DNA of 64,000 nt from Chloroflexota bacterium (GTDB lineage Bacteria > Chloroflexota > Anaerolineae > UBA4142): the NCBI GenBank assembly GCA_016219275.1, contig JACRBM010000023.1:16293-80292 (forward strand). Reading direction: 5' to 3'. The notes below the pieces were generated by a model that saw nothing but the letters and a program-made list of their open reading frames with translations, was not told the DNA's origin and searched no databases. The position numbers were made by a program, and so were the translations under genes. Positions 43,847-53,803 of this stretch are shown one piece after another. The first letter of the stretch is position 1; every line of letters starts with the position of its first letter.

Positions 43847-44608
43847 ATGACAGATAAAATCGCGCTCGTCACCGGCGCGGCGCGCGGAATTGGTCGCGGG
43901 ATTGCGGTTGCACTCGCCGCGCGCGGTTGGGGGATTGTCGTCAATTATCGCGGCAACGCGGACGCGGCGGCGGAGGCATTGCGCTTAATCGTCCAAGCTG
44001 GTGGGCGCGGCATCATCGTGCAGGGCGACGTTGCGGTTACACAAGACAGAGAGCGCCTCGTCGCCGCGACGCTCGAACATTTCGGTCATGTTGATTTGCT
44101 CGTGAACAATGCGGGTATGGCGCCGCGCGTGCGTACCGACATGCTTCAGGTTGGCGAAGCGAGTTACGACGAAGTGATGGCGACGAATTTGAAGGGACCA
44201 TTTTTCCTGACACAACTCGTCGCGCGGAAAATGATCGAACTCAAAACGCCGAACGCGAAAATCGTCAATATCGGTTCGCTCAGCGCGTACGCCAGCAGTC
44301 CCAATCGCGCCGAGTACTGCGTCTCGAAAGCCGGCGTCGCGATGATGACCGCGCTCTTTGCGGATCGCCTCGCCGAGTACGGCATCAACGTTTACGAAAT
44401 TCGTCCTGGGATCATCGAAACGGATTTGACAAGTGTGGTCAAAGCCAAGTACGACAAGCTGATCGCCGAAGGATTATTGCCGATCAAACACTGGGGGCAG
44501 CCGGATGACGTTGCGCGCGCGGTCGTCGCGATTGCCGAAGACGCGCTGCCGTACTCGACCGGCGAAGTAATCAACGTGGACGGCGGATTTCATTTGCGAA
44601 GATTGTGA
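43847..44608 (+). CDS. SDR family oxidoreductase (3-ketoacyl reductase-like)
   Basis: A 253-residue short-chain dehydrogenase: cofactor motif [16 protein letters not shown], Ser in GSLSAYA, and the Tyr-x3-Lys pair in YCVSKAG. It uses NAD(P)H to oxidise or reduce a sugar-derived alcohol or ketone. It ends just before the palindrome at 44611. Confidence 0.93.
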   Translation: MTDKIALVTGAARGIGRGIAVALAARGWGIVVNYRGNADAAAEALRLIVQAGGRGIIVQGDVAVTQDRERLVAATLEHFGHVDLLVNNAGMAPRVRTDMLQVGEASYDEVMATNLKGPFFLTQLVARKMIELKTPNAKIVNIGSLSAYASSPNRAEYCVSKAGVAMMTALFADRLAEYGINVYEIRPGIIETDLTSVVKAKYDKLIAEGLLPIKHWGQPDDVARAVVAIAEDALPYSTGEVINVDGGFHLRRL

Positions 44609-44610
44609 TG

Positions 44611-44677
44611 CCAGCATTCAGTGTTCAGTATTCAGAAACTGAACACTGAACACTGAACACTGAATACTGAATACTGG
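44611..44677. repeat. Palindrome with CTGAACA/CTGAATA tandem arms
   Basis: The left arm CCAGCATTCAGTGTTCAG and right arm CTGAATACTGAATACTGG, with five CTGAA(C/T)A units between, form a long hairpin that can slide in register. The right end includes GGAG, the probable ribosome-binding site of the next gene 8 bases on. Confidence 0.92.
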
Positions 44678-44684
44678 AGTACTC

Positions 44685-46115
44685 ATGCCTTCATACCCTC
44701 GAATCGCTTCATTCAAAACCACCGACGCGTTTCGCAAGCACTTGGTCGCGTCGAACATCGCGCTGGAATTGGACGACGCGATTCAATCTGGCGCGGACGC
44801 GCCGCTCGCGCAATCGTACCGCTTGCCGAACGGTTTCGTCGTCGGCAATCGTTTCGCGGTTGCGCCGATGGAGGGCTGGGACGGCACGCGCGATGGTCGT
44901 CCGAGCGAGTTGACGATGCGGCGTTGGCAACGGTTTGGTTTGAGCGGCGCGAAATTTATTTGGGGTGGCGAAGCAGTCGCCGTGCGGCACGACGGACGCG
45001 CGAACCCGCTTCAGTTGACCGCGAAACCGGAATTTCTGCGCGAGTTTGTCCAACTGCGCGAGGGACTCGTTGACGCGCATCGCGAGCGATTTGGGAACGC
45101 CGACGATTTGTGGATCGGTTTGCAGTTGACGCACTCGGGACGGTTTTGTCGTCCGAACGACAAGAAGAAACTCGAACCGATGATCGCGTATCATCATCCG
45201 ATTTTGGATCGCAAGTTCGGCGTGCCGCCGGATTATCCGGTGTTGAGCGACGGCGACATCGCGCGTTTGATCGAGGATTTCGTCGCCGCCGCGCAATTCG
45301 CGCAACGCGCCGGTTTTCACTTTGTGGATATCAAACACTGTCACGGATACCTGGGTCACGAGTTGTTGAGCGCGCATGATCGCCCCGGCAAGTACGGCGG
45401 CAGTTTCGAAAATCGGACGCGCTACGCGCGCGAGATTATCGCGGGCATTCGCGCGAACGCGCCGGGGCTGGAGATTGGCGTGCGTTTGAGTGCGTGGGAT
45501 TTTGTGCCGTTCAAGCCAGGCATGGATGGGGTGGGCGAACCGGAATCGTGCGAGAAACCGTACCGCTACGCGTTCGGCGGCGACGGTACCGGGTTGGGGA
45601 TTGACCTCGCCGAGCCGAAAAAATTTCTCGATCTGCTCGCTTCGCTCGATGTGAAAATGGTGTGCGTCACGTGTGCGAGTCCGTACTACAATCCGCACCT
45701 GATGCGCCCCGCGACGTTTCCGCCGTCCGATGGGTATCAGCCGCCCGAAGACCCGCTCGTTGGCGTCGCGCGACAAGTCAACGCGGCAACCGAATTGAAA
45801 GCGCATTGTCCCGATATGACGATCATCGGCTCGACGTACTCGTACCTACAGGAATTTTTGCCGAACGTCGCGCAGAATGTCGTCCGCACTGGCAAAGCGG
45901 ATTTCGTCGCGCTGGGTCGGATGGTGTTGACGTACCCGGAAATGTGCGCGGATGTACTCGCCGGTCGCGCGCTCGAACGCAAGCGGATTTGCCGCACGTT
46001 CAGCGATTGCACGACCGCGCCGCGCAATGGCATTGTCTCCGGCTGTTACCCGCTCGACGAGTTTTACAAGACGAGCGAGGAAGCGAAGGCGCTCGCGGCA
46101 GTCAAGGGGAAGTGA
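44685..46115 (+). CDS. NADH:flavin oxidoreductase (old yellow enzyme family)
   Basis: A 476-residue FMN enzyme: [77 protein letters not shown] and a phosphate-binding end [20 protein letters not shown]. It is longer than simple OYEs, and the C-terminus has C-x-x-C-like [14 protein letters not shown], not a full iron-sulfur set. It reduces an alkene or carbonyl; the substrate is unknown. Confidence 0.9.
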   Translation: MPSYPRIASFKTTDAFRKHLVASNIALELDDAIQSGADAPLAQSYRLPNGFVVGNRFAVAPMEGWDGTRDGRPSELTMRRWQRFGLSGAKFIWGGEAVAVRHDGRANPLQLTAKPEFLREFVQLREGLVDAHRERFGNADDLWIGLQLTHSGRFCRPNDKKKLEPMIAYHHPILDRKFGVPPDYPVLSDGDIARLIEDFVAAAQFAQRAGFHFVDIKHCHGYLGHELLSAHDRPGKYGGSFENRTRYAREIIAGIRANAPGLEIGVRLSAWDFVPFKPGMDGVGEPESCEKPYRYAFGGDGTGLGIDLAEPKKFLDLLASLDVKMVCVTCASPYYNPHLMRPATFPPSDGYQPPEDPLVGVARQVNAATELKAHCPDMTIIGSTYSYLQEFLPNVAQNVVRTGKADFVALGRMVLTYPEMCADVLAGRALERKRICRTFSDCTTAPRNGIVSGCYPLDEFYKTSEEAKALAAVKGK

Positions 46116-46120
46116 GATTT

Positions 46121-46170
46121 GGACGCGGATGAACGCGGACAAACGCGGATTATTTTTTTCGTCCGCGTCC
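46121..46170. terminator. Hairpin between convergent genes
   Basis: GGACGCGGATGAACGCGGAC-like left arm and GTCCGCGTCC right arm surround a TTATTTTTTT run. It lies just after the OYE stop, and the convergent UroD-fold gene ends at 46229. Confidence 0.6.
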
Positions 46171-46228
46171 GACATGATGGTTTCTTGTTTGGTTTCGACT
46201 TGTCCGAATAAGGTTGCTGGTAGCAATG

Positions 46229-47278
46229 TTATACGGTCGAGTGTTCCCAGTAATTGATTGCCAAGCCGCGCGGATCGAGTGCGGTTTGAAATTCGCGCAA
46301 TTCGTCCGAATCCAATTCGCCCCACAGCACAATCGTTTTGTTATGCGCTTGGATCGTGCGGCACGTTGCCAGGATGGATTCCTTTTCCCAGACGCCGGTC
46401 TCGCGATCCAAGTGAATTTCGATGCCGCGTAATTCTGGGGTCGTGATGAGCGATGCGACGTGGCGCAACCCGGTCGCGTGAGTGTGTACGATGGAATACG
46501 GGAACGCGCTCAAGACTTGGCGATCTGCCTCCAAAAAATGTTCGCGGTACATTTTGATGGAGAACAGACTCGACGCGTCAACTTGGTAATCAATGACCGG
46601 TTCGGGGGCGTAGACGCGCCACGCTGAAACATAGCCCGCGTTCCATCGCTGGCGCAATTCCACACCGCGTTGTGCCACCGCGACCCAGGTTTGCGCGAAC
46701 CTGTCCGCGAGCGAATGTAAAGCATCGGGAGCATCGTAGACGGCGGTGCACAGCTGTGCTTCGCCAAAATACGCGGCGAGCATATCTACGACGCCGCGCA
46801 TGTGCCATTGTCGCACGGCGAGTTGCCCCTGCGTGGCTTGGTCGGCGCGCGCGAGCATACGCACCATCACCGCGAACCATTCCGATTTGAGCGCGGCATC
46901 CATCGAGAAATTTTCGGCGGCTTGACGCAAATCAATCCCAGGACTCTTGGCGACGCATCCAAATGCCGAGGCGTGAATCGAACAACCGATTACGGATTCC
47001 ATCCATGCGGTTGGAAATACGTTGCCGACCGACTCGATCATATCGTCTTGCGCCCAGTGAGACAATGGGCGATCCAAACCCAGTAAGCGATCAAGGTCTA
47101 TGTCGTCCGGCGCGATCGAGGTTGGCTCGGTGATGTCGCGTCCGCGCAGAGGGTACGGCTTGCCACCCCAGTACGGTTGCGCCATTTTGCTAACGAGCGC
47201 AGTTGTATTGGCGCGTTGCCAAAATGCGCGATGCTTGTTCAAGAGCGACGATGGGTCGTTGAAACTTTCGGCATTCAT
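46229..47278 (-). CDS. Uroporphyrinogen-decarboxylase-fold protein lacking the zinc motif
   Basis: A 349-residue protein of the UroD superfamily, transcribed against the rest of the region. It has the N-terminal RAFWQRANTTALVSKM, HMRGVVDMLAAYFGE and a C-terminal IEIHLDRETGVWEKESILATCRTIQAHNKTIVLWGELDSDEL. Where zinc methyltransferases have H-x-C it has HTH in SIVHTHATG, and the final Cys is missing, so it may not be a thiol methyltransferase. The ATG at 47278 has GGAG six bases upstream; the longer open frame above it is spurious and antisense to the SDR gene. Confidence 0.78.
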   Translation of the reverse strand: MNAESFNDPSSLLNKHRAFWQRANTTALVSKMAQPYWGGKPYPLRGRDITEPTSIAPDDIDLDRLLGLDRPLSHWAQDDMIESVGNVFPTAWMESVIGCSIHASAFGCVAKSPGIDLRQAAENFSMDAALKSEWFAVMVRMLARADQATQGQLAVRQWHMRGVVDMLAAYFGEAQLCTAVYDAPDALHSLADRFAQTWVAVAQRGVELRQRWNAGYVSAWRVYAPEPVIDYQVDASSLFSIKMYREHFLEADRQVLSAFPYSIVHTHATGLRHVASLITTPELRGIEIHLDRETGVWEKESILATCRTIQAHNKTIVLWGELDSDELREFQTALDPRGLAINYWEHSTV

Positions 47279-47383
47279 GCGTTGCTCCTTCCGTATTGCA
47301 TAGATTGTGCATGAGACATTCTCACGGACGGATACAACATACTCCTGTTCGCTTTTTTTGCAAGTTAGAATCTTTATCAGCGC

Positions 47384-47480
47384 CATCCTTGCGAAGGTTC
47401 CTCGTTGTTTCGGAATAGATAACACTTTTGGAAAGCAAGAGACCTTGTCGCCCAAGCATTTTCGTAACCTTCGCAAGGAT
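47384..47480. repeat. Inverted repeat CATCCTTGCGAAGGTT / AACCTTCGCAAGGAT
   Basis: The arms are 15-16 bases and separated by 66 bases in the divergent region between UroD-fold and SDR genes. Same core as 17238-17254 and 23456-23496. Confidence 0.75.
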
Positions 47481-47488
47481 GAGCGGCA

Positions 47489-48256
47489 ATGAATCTTTTC
47501 GAGGAACCGATGAACCGTTTCGATCTTACCGGCAAGCGCGCGATCATCACCGGCGGCGCGGGCGACCTGGGTCAGGCGTTGACGCGCGGTTTGCATGCGG
47601 CTGGCGTGACCGTCGCGATTTTGGACCGCTCGGTGCGCTTGGACGAATTCGTCGCGTCGTTCGATGCGCGCGTCACCGGCATACGCGTTGATCTCACTCA
47701 ACGCGATGAATTGGCGCGCGCGTTTGGGCGCGCGCTCGAATCGCTTGGCGGACTGGACATTCTCGTGACCGCGCATGGGATTCAGCGGCGATTCCCCGCT
47801 GAAGAATTCCCGCTCGAGGTCTGGGATCATATCATCGAGACGAATCTCACATCGGTCTTTGGAATTTGCCAGATGGCAGGGCGCGTGATGCTCCGGCAAG
47901 GACGCGGCAAAATCATCAACGTCGCGTCGCTGAATAGTTTCACCGGCGGCATCACGATTCCGGCGTATGCCGCGAGCAAGGGCGGCGTTGCATTGCTTAC
48001 CAAAGCCCTCTCGAACGAGTGGGCAGGCAAGGGCATCTGCGTGAACGCAATCGCGCCGGGCTATATGGCGACGAAAATGACCGCCGCGCTCCAAACTGAT
48101 CCGGTACGGAATCCGCAAATCCTCGCGCGCATTCCGGTCGGGCGGTGGGGTACGCCGGACGATTTGGTCGGTCCGATGCTGTTCCTTGCATCACCCGCGT
48201 CCGATTACGTGACCGGCGAAATTCTGCCGGTGGATGGCGGCTGGATGGGGCGTTGA
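47489..48256 (+). CDS. SDR family oxidoreductase
   Basis: A 255-residue short-chain dehydrogenase: TGGAGDLGQALTRGL cofactor motif, VTAHG in place of NNAG, NVASLNS and YAASKGG (Tyr-x3-Lys). Close to gluconate 5-dehydrogenase/2-deoxy-gluconate dehydrogenase-like SDRs, a tentative fit with a sugar-acid pathway. An alternative start is ATG 47510 with GAGGA upstream. Confidence 0.92.
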   Translation: MNLFEEPMNRFDLTGKRAIITGGAGDLGQALTRGLHAAGVTVAILDRSVRLDEFVASFDARVTGIRVDLTQRDELARAFGRALESLGGLDILVTAHGIQRRFPAEEFPLEVWDHIIETNLTSVFGICQMAGRVMLRQGRGKIINVASLNSFTGGITIPAYAASKGGVALLTKALSNEWAGKGICVNAIAPGYMATKMTAALQTDPVRNPQILARIPVGRWGTPDDLVGPMLFLASPASDYVTGEILPVDGGWMGR

Positions 48257-48294
48257 ACCGCGCGGTCGGCAATCGTTTTTGACCAATTTGAACA

Positions 48295-48323
48295 TTGACG
48301 CTTTTTGGGGAGCGTGCTATATT
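48295..48323 (+). promoter_or_regulatory. Promoter of the IclR gene
   Basis: TTGACG and TATATT are separated by 17 bases; the leader to the first ATG is about 25 bases. Confidence 0.75.
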
Positions 48324-48341
48324 GTCGAGCATAGGACGACA
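48323..48341 (+). promoter_or_regulatory. Candidate IclR operator
   Basis: TGTCG-AGCATAGGA-CGACA is an inverted repeat that overlaps the expected transcription start, suggesting autorepression by the adjacent IclR product. Confidence 0.5.
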
Positions 48342-48355
48342 TTGTTGAACGTCTG

Positions 48356-49180
48356 ATGCAAGTATTCTTTGGTCGTACTGATTTCCCAATGGCGGGACAA
48401 ATGCAACGCTCATCTAAAGTTATCGGCTCACTCCAACGCGCGATTGATATCCTCAACCTCTTTGACGAACGCAACCCCGAACTAGGCAACACGGACATTG
48501 CGAAACAACTTGGGTTACACAAGAGCACCGCGTCCAGTTTGATTCGAACACTCGAAATCAACGGCTACCTCGCGCAGAATCCCACCACGCGCAAGTATCG
48601 GCTAGGGTTCAGACTGCTCGAACGCGCGTCCTCGGTGTTGAATCAAATCCCGGTCCGCGATGTGGCGATCCCGGCGCTCCAATCGCTCCGCGATGAACTT
48701 GACGAGACGGTCAATTTAGGGATCCTCGATGGAGGCGACGCGGTCTACATCGAACGCTTGCTCGGCACGAAATTGCTCGGCATGCATTCTGAAATCGGCA
48801 AGCGTGCGGCGGCGCACAGCACGGCGCTTGGCAAAGCGATACTCGCGTGTTTGCCGATGGCAGACGCGCAAGCATTCATCAAGCAGTATGGGTTGCCCGC
48901 CGTGACCACCAAAACTATCACCGACCGCGCGCGCTTTTTGCAAGAACTTGATAAAGTGCGCGAGCAGGGTTTTGCGCTCGACGACGAAGAGAACGAGGTT
49001 GGTGGGCGTTGCGTCGCCGCGCCGGTATTCGATCATGCCGGCAAACCGGTCGCGTCCGTCAGCGTTTCCGCACCGAGCGCGCGTCTGGCGATGGCAGATG
49101 TGCCGCGCATCGGCGCGCGTGTGCTCGAAATCGCCAAAGCCATTTCGCGCGATCTCGGATATTTGCCGCGCGCGTTTTGA
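48356..49180 (+). CDS. IclR family transcriptional regulator
   Basis: A 274-residue regulator: winged helix at about 20-85 (SLQRAIDILNLFDERNPELGNTDIAKQLGLHKSTASSLIRTLEINGYL) and the IclR effector domain with GILDGGDAVYIERLLG, HSTALGKAILACL, FALDDEENEVGGRCVAAPVFD. The effector is typically a small carboxylate. It likely controls the Opp-type transporter operon that follows and its own gene. The start could also be 48389. Confidence 0.93.
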   Translation: MQVFFGRTDFPMAGQMQRSSKVIGSLQRAIDILNLFDERNPELGNTDIAKQLGLHKSTASSLIRTLEINGYLAQNPTTRKYRLGFRLLERASSVLNQIPVRDVAIPALQSLRDELDETVNLGILDGGDAVYIERLLGTKLLGMHSEIGKRAAAHSTALGKAILACLPMADAQAFIKQYGLPAVTTKTITDRARFLQELDKVREQGFALDDEENEVGGRCVAAPVFDHAGKPVASVSVSAPSARLAMADVPRIGARVLEIAKAISRDLGYLPRAF

Positions 49181-49200
49181 ATTGAAAATTAGATATTAGA

Positions 49201-49317
49201 GGTTGGAAGTTGGATGTTAGAAAGCAGACGTGTCCAATTTCCAACTTCCAACATCTATCTTCCAACTTCCAACTTCCAATTTCCAATTTCTAACATCCAA
49301 CATCCAACTTCCAAACC
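49201..49317. repeat. Palindrome with (T)CCAACTT units
   Basis: GGTTGGAAGTTGGATGTTAG and CTAACATCCAACATCCAACT-type right arm pair; the region between is made of many further CCAACTT/CCAATTT near-tandem units. It fills most of the gap upstream of the binding-protein gene. Confidence 0.9.
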
Positions 49318-49406
49318 AAGGAGGAGTCGAACCCAGAGATAACTCGCCTGCGTTTACTCGAACATCCCCCCAAACATTTTTCATTTGGTACGAGGAGGTA
49401 ACCAAA

Positions 49407-51611
49407 ATGTCAGTGAAGAAACTTACCCGCCGCGAATTCATTCGGCTCGCGGCAGTGGGCACTGCGGCGGTCGTCACGAGTTGTGCGACGCCGACACCCA
49501 CGGCAGTTCCCCCTACCGCCGTGCCAGCGGTGAAACCGACCGATGCACCCAAACCAACGAGCGCACCTGTCGCGACGGCTGCGCCAACCGCCGCTCCCAA
49601 GGTCGAACCGACCAAAGCCCCGGCTCCCACTTCAGCACCCAAACCGACTGAAGCCAAACTGGGTAGCACGCTCGTCGGCAAACTGGAAGGTCCCACGATC
49701 ATTCGCGAGACCGCGCAATTCCCCAAGACGTTCAAAGAAGCGCCGATGCTTGCGGATCTCGTCAAAGCCGGCAAACTGCCCGAAGTGGCGAAACGTTTGC
49801 CTGATCCTGCCGACCTGTACGTCGTCAAACCGCTCAAAGAAATCGGCAAGTACGGCGGCAACTGGCGCCGTGCGTTCACGGGTCCCGCCGACCACGAAAA
49901 TGGCAACCGCATCAACTCAGCCGACAAGATTTTGCATTTTGATTACACCGGCAACAAGATCGTGCCCGCGTTGGCGAAAGACTGGAAAGTCAGCGACGAC
50001 GGCAAGACTATCACGATTTACTTGCGCAAGGGTGCAAAATGGTCGGATGGCACGCCATTCACCGCGAACGATTTCATGTTCTGGTACGAAGATGTGTACC
50101 TCAACAAAGCACTCGTGGCGACGCCTTTCTTTGAATTCCAGATCAACGGCAAAGACGGCGTGATGAAAAAGATCGACGATTACACCGTCGCGTTTGAATT
50201 CCCGGAACCGTATCCGTACTTTGTCTACATCCTCGCCGGAAGTACTTCGATGGGCGCGGGCTTTGCGACGCGCGGCGCGTTCCAAACGAATGGTGGCGCG
50301 TACTGCCCAGGAAACTATCTCAAGCAATTCCTGCCCAAGTACTCATCCGAAGATGCGGCTAATGCGAAAGCCAAAGCCGCCGGGTTCGACAACTGGGTGT
50401 CGTACTTTAAGAACCGCTACTCCTGGGCGCTCAATCCCGACTGTCCGACGATGACGCCGTGGAAGACGGTCTCGCCGATCAACACACCCACTTGGGGTAT
50501 GGAACGCAATCCGTACTTTTGGCAAGTGGACACGGAAGGCAACCAGCTGCCGTACATCGACAAATTGACGATGACACTCGCGGAAAATACCGAAGTTGCC
50601 AACCTGCGCGCTATCGCCGGTGAGTACGATGTTCAAGAACGTCACATGGCGCTGGCAAAATTGCCCGTGTTCTTGGAAAACGCGCAGAAAGGTAATTACA
50701 CTGTGCGTCTCGACCCGGCTTTTAACGGCTCGGATGTGGCGATTCACCTGGGCAATGCCTACGAAGGTGATGCGGAAATTGCCAAGTGGATCAGGAACAA
50801 GGATTTCCGCCACGCGCTTTCGCTCGGCATCGACCGCGATCAACTGAACGAAGCGTTCTGGCTCGGCGTCGGCGTAGCTGGTTCAACTGCTCCGTCGCCC
50901 GACACGATCTATAGCCCAGGTGCCGAGTGGAACAAAAAGTGGTGCACGCTCGACCTCAAGCAATCCAATGACCTGCTCGACAAGATGGGCTTGGATAAAA
51001 AAGACAGCGAAGGGTTCCGCCTCCGCACCGATGGCAAGGGGCGTCTGCGCTTTGAGATGCTCACCGTCGGCGGCGCGTTTGTGCCGTACACCCAAATCGG
51101 TGAAATGATCAAGCAACACTGGAAAAAGATCGGCATTGATGTGGACGTCAAAGAGACCGAACGTAACCTGGCATTTGGCAAGACTGCGAACAGCGAACAC
51201 CAAATGATCACCTGGGCGAACGATGGTTCGGAAATGCTCTATCTCTTTGCGCGTCACGCGTTGCCGGTGGATACTGCCGAGAGTCACATGGGTATGGCAT
51301 TCGCGCAATGGTATGCCTCGGGTGGCAAGCAAGGCAAGAAACCGGACGATCCCGAAATGATTCGCGCGTTCGACCTGTTCCGCGCGGCATTCGGTCAGAA
51401 AGAAGAAGACCAGATCAAGAGCGCCAAAGAACTTTGGAAGATCATTGTCGAACAACAATGGAGCATTGGCACGGTGGGTCAATCGCCGGCGTTCATGGGC
51501 GTTCGCATCATCAAGAACAACATGGGCAACGTTCCAGAACGACAGGTGAACGCACAACACGCACGCACACCGTACACTTCTGGTCCAGCCACCTTCTTCT
51601 TCAAGTCGTAA
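49407..51611 (+). CDS. ABC transporter substrate-binding lipoprotein, family 5 (Opp/Dpp type)
   Basis: A 734-residue binding protein, larger than typical OppA (about 540). The N-terminus KKLTRREFIRLAAVGTAAVV has a twin-arginine motif and ends at lipobox Cys26 (VTSC), so it should be a Tat-exported lipoprotein. A Pro/Thr/Ala linker follows, then the family 5 fold (LAKDWKVSDDGKTITIYLRKGAKWSDGTPFTANDFMFWYEDV). It binds oligopeptides or, given the context, oligosaccharides. ATG with GGAGG upstream. The first gene of an operon with two permeases and two ATPases. Confidence 0.93.
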   Translation: MSVKKLTRREFIRLAAVGTAAVVTSCATPTPTAVPPTAVPAVKPTDAPKPTSAPVATAAPTAAPKVEPTKAPAPTSAPKPTEAKLGSTLVGKLEGPTIIRETAQFPKTFKEAPMLADLVKAGKLPEVAKRLPDPADLYVVKPLKEIGKYGGNWRRAFTGPADHENGNRINSADKILHFDYTGNKIVPALAKDWKVSDDGKTITIYLRKGAKWSDGTPFTANDFMFWYEDVYLNKALVATPFFEFQINGKDGVMKKIDDYTVAFEFPEPYPYFVYILAGSTSMGAGFATRGAFQTNGGAYCPGNYLKQFLPKYSSEDAANAKAKAAGFDNWVSYFKNRYSWALNPDCPTMTPWKTVSPINTPTWGMERNPYFWQVDTEGNQLPYIDKLTMTLAENTEVANLRAIAGEYDVQERHMALAKLPVFLENAQKGNYTVRLDPAFNGSDVAIHLGNAYEGDAEIAKWIRNKDFRHALSLGIDRDQLNEAFWLGVGVAGSTAPSPDTIYSPGAEWNKKWCTLDLKQSNDLLDKMGLDKKDSEGFRLRTDGKGRLRFEMLTVGGAFVPYTQIGEMIKQHWKKIGIDVDVKETERNLAFGKTANSEHQMITWANDGSEMLYLFARHALPVDTAESHMGMAFAQWYASGGKQGKKPDDPEMIRAFDLFRAAFGQKEEDQIKSAKELWKIIVEQQWSIGTVGQSPAFMGVRIIKNNMGNVPERQVNAQHARTPYTSGPATFFFKS

Positions 51612-51612
51612 C

Positions 51613-51669
51613 TGACCTATCCCCCCAACCCCCTTCCCTCGCAGGGAAGGGGGTAAGGGGGTTAGGTCA
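51613..51669. repeat. Palindrome, binding protein-permease gap
   Basis: Arms of 27 bases starting TGACCTATCCCCCC and ending GGGGGTTAGGTCA pair almost fully around CGC. It may favour higher expression of the binding protein than the permeases. Confidence 0.9.
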
Positions 51670-51680
51670 AAGGCAATTCT

Positions 51681-52670
51681 ATGATCGCATATATGGTTCG
51701 TCGTGTTCTGTTAGCGATTCTCACCATTTGGGCAATCACCGTTCTCTCATTCCTCATCATCCAGTTGCCACCAGGCGATTTTGTGGACACGTATGCAAAC
51801 ACAATGTCTTCCGGAGGCGCTGGCATTACCGAAGGTGAAAAGCAAGCTCTGCGCGAACAGTACGGCATCGATCAACCGATATACATTCAATATCTCAAAT
51901 GGATGGGATTGATCGCGCAAGGCAATTTCGGCATGGCAGTTGAGTGGGGGCGGCCGGTGCTGGATGTCATCGGCGACCGGTTGATGTTAACGATCGTCAT
52001 ATCGTTAGCGGCGATTGTATTTACGTGGGCGCTCGCACTGCCGATTGGAATTTATTCGGCGGTCAAACGCTATTCTCTGCTGGATTACATATTCACGTTT
52101 GTCGGATTCATCGGCTTGGCGATTCCCGGCTTTATGCTTGCGCTGATCGTGATGTACGTTGGCTTTACCCAATTTGGCATGAGCGTGGGCGGATTGTTTT
52201 CCGCCGATTATGCGGAAGCGCCGTGGAGTATGGAAAAAGTTTGGGACCTCATCAAGCATCTGCCGGTTCCCGCTATTGTCCTGGGTGTTGCCGGCACAGC
52301 GCAGATGATCCGCATCATGCGCTCGAACTTGCTGGACGAGTTACGCAAGCCGTATGTGATGACCGCACGGGCGCGCGGATTATCAGAAACGCGCGTGATT
52401 ATGAAATACCCGGTACGCGTCGCGCTCAATCCTTTTATCAGCACGATTGGTTATCTCCTGCCGTACGTCGTCTCCGGCAGTATCATCGTCTCGCTCGTTT
52501 TAAGTTTGCCGACGGTCGGACCGCTCCTACTTAAATCATTGATCGCGCAGGATATGTTTCTGGCGGGGACGATTGTGTTGTTGCTGGGTGTGCTGACAGT
52601 CATCGGCACGCTGATCTCCGACCTGTTGCTGATGTGGGTTGACCCGCGCATTCGGTTAGGGAGACAATAA
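51681..52670 (+). CDS. ABC transporter permease (OppB/DppB type)
   Basis: A 329-residue permease with six TM segments: MVRRVLLAILTIWAITVLSFLII at the N-terminus, and the EAA region TARARGLSETRVIMKYPVRVALNPFISTIGYLLPYVVSGSIIV, typical of OppB. Partner of the permease at 52670 (overlap of one base). Confidence 0.95.
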   Translation: MIAYMVRRVLLAILTIWAITVLSFLIIQLPPGDFVDTYANTMSSGGAGITEGEKQALREQYGIDQPIYIQYLKWMGLIAQGNFGMAVEWGRPVLDVIGDRLMLTIVISLAAIVFTWALALPIGIYSAVKRYSLLDYIFTFVGFIGLAIPGFMLALIVMYVGFTQFGMSVGGLFSADYAEAPWSMEKVWDLIKHLPVPAIVLGVAGTAQMIRIMRSNLLDELRKPYVMTARARGLSETRVIMKYPVRVALNPFISTIGYLLPYVVSGSIIVSLVLSLPTVGPLLLKSLIAQDMFLAGTIVLLLGVLTVIGTLISDLLLMWVDPRIRLGRQ

Positions 52671-53803
52671 TGGCGGAAATCGCAATCGCCCAGGAACCCC
52701 TAGCGACAACTGCAGCCGAAGAAAAAGTTGCCGTCGCCACGCAATGGCAATTGATGTGGTGGCGTTTTCGCAAGCATCATCTTGCGATGATCGGCGCTGT
52801 CGTCTTGATCATTTTCTATCTGATCGTCATCAACGTTGATTTTTTAGCGTACGTCGATCCCAACGAATCCGAAGCCCAACGTTCGTTGGTTGCACCCCAG
52901 CCCATTCATTGGTTCGACGAAGGCAAATTTGCGCCGTACGTGCATCCGCTCAAAGGCAGGCGCGACCCGGTTACATTCAAGCGCGTTTATGTGCCCGACC
53001 TTGAGACCAAGGTGCCCGTTCAAATTTTCGGTTCGGGGTACGCGTACAAATTCCTGGGAATTTTCAAAACCGATGTGCATCTTCTCGCGGTCAAAGATGC
53101 CAAACCGGAAGAATCGTTGTTCTTGCTTGGCACCGATTTGCAAGGACGCGATGTGTGGTCGCGTTTGATGTACGGCACGCAAACGTCGTTGACGATTGGC
53201 TTGGTCAGCGTCGCGCTCTCACTCTTGCTCGGCATCGTGCTAGGCGGCATTTCCGGTTATTCCGGCGGTATTCTCGATACGGTGATTCAGCGCGTCATCG
53301 AGATCCTGCGCTCGATTCCGACCATTCCGCTGTGGATGGGGCTGACCGCCGCGCTCCCGAATGATTGGAATGTGATGCAAGTGTATTTTGCGATCACAAT
53401 CATCATTTCGCTGATCGGCTGGACCGAACTGGCGCGCGTTGTGCGCGGACGTTTTCTCTCGTTGCGGCAAGATGATTTTGTAATGGCGGCAGAGTTGCTC
53501 GGTTGTAGCAAAGCGCGCATTATCTTTCGGCACATGGTTCCTTCGTTTATCAGCCACATTATCGCGGCGACGACGCTTGCAATTCCGGCGATGATTATCA
53601 GCGAAACGTCGCTCAGTTTCCTGGGTCTCGGTTTGCGTCCCCCAGCGATTAGTTGGGGTGTGCTGTTGCAAGACGCGCAAAATATTCAATCGCTCGCGAT
53701 TTCACCCTGGTTGTTGCTCCCGGTCATCCCCGTGATTATCGCGGTGCTCGCGTTCAACTTTACCGGCGATGGTCTGCGTGATGCGGCGGATCCTTATGGA
53801 TAG
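52670..53803 (+). CDS. ABC transporter permease (OppC/DppC type)
   Basis: A 377-residue permease. An N-terminal cytoplasmic segment leads to a TM at about 45-65 and an unusually long extracytoplasmic stretch (70-165), then the core with GTDLQGRDVWSRLMYGTQTSLTIGLV, the OppC hallmark, and AAELLGCSKARIIFRHMVPSFISHIIAATTLAIP. It completes the pore. Confidence 0.95.
   Translation: MAEIAIAQEPLATTAAEEKVAVATQWQLMWWRFRKHHLAMIGAVVLIIFYLIVINVDFLAYVDPNESEAQRSLVAPQPIHWFDEGKFAPYVHPLKGRRDPVTFKRVYVPDLETKVPVQIFGSGYAYKFLGIFKTDVHLLAVKDAKPEESLFLLGTDLQGRDVWSRLMYGTQTSLTIGLVSVALSLLLGIVLGGISGYSGGILDTVIQRVIEILRSIPTIPLWMGLTAALPNDWNVMQVYFAITIIISLIGWTELARVVRGRFLSLRQDDFVMAAELLGCSKARIIFRHMVPSFISHIIAATTLAIPAMIISETSLSFLGLGLRPPAISWGVLLQDAQNIQSLAISPWLLLPVIPVIIAVLAFNFTGDGLRDAADPYG

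Noticed and set aside
46229..48118. 629-codon open frame on the minus strand
   Set aside because: Only its last 349 codons match the UroD-fold family; the rest is antisense to the SDR gene, and a strong ribosome-binding site precedes the internal ATG at 47278.
49201..49317. CRISPR-like repeat cluster
   Set aside because: Units are 7-9 bases, contiguous and palindromic as a whole; there are no spacers of regular length and no cas genes.
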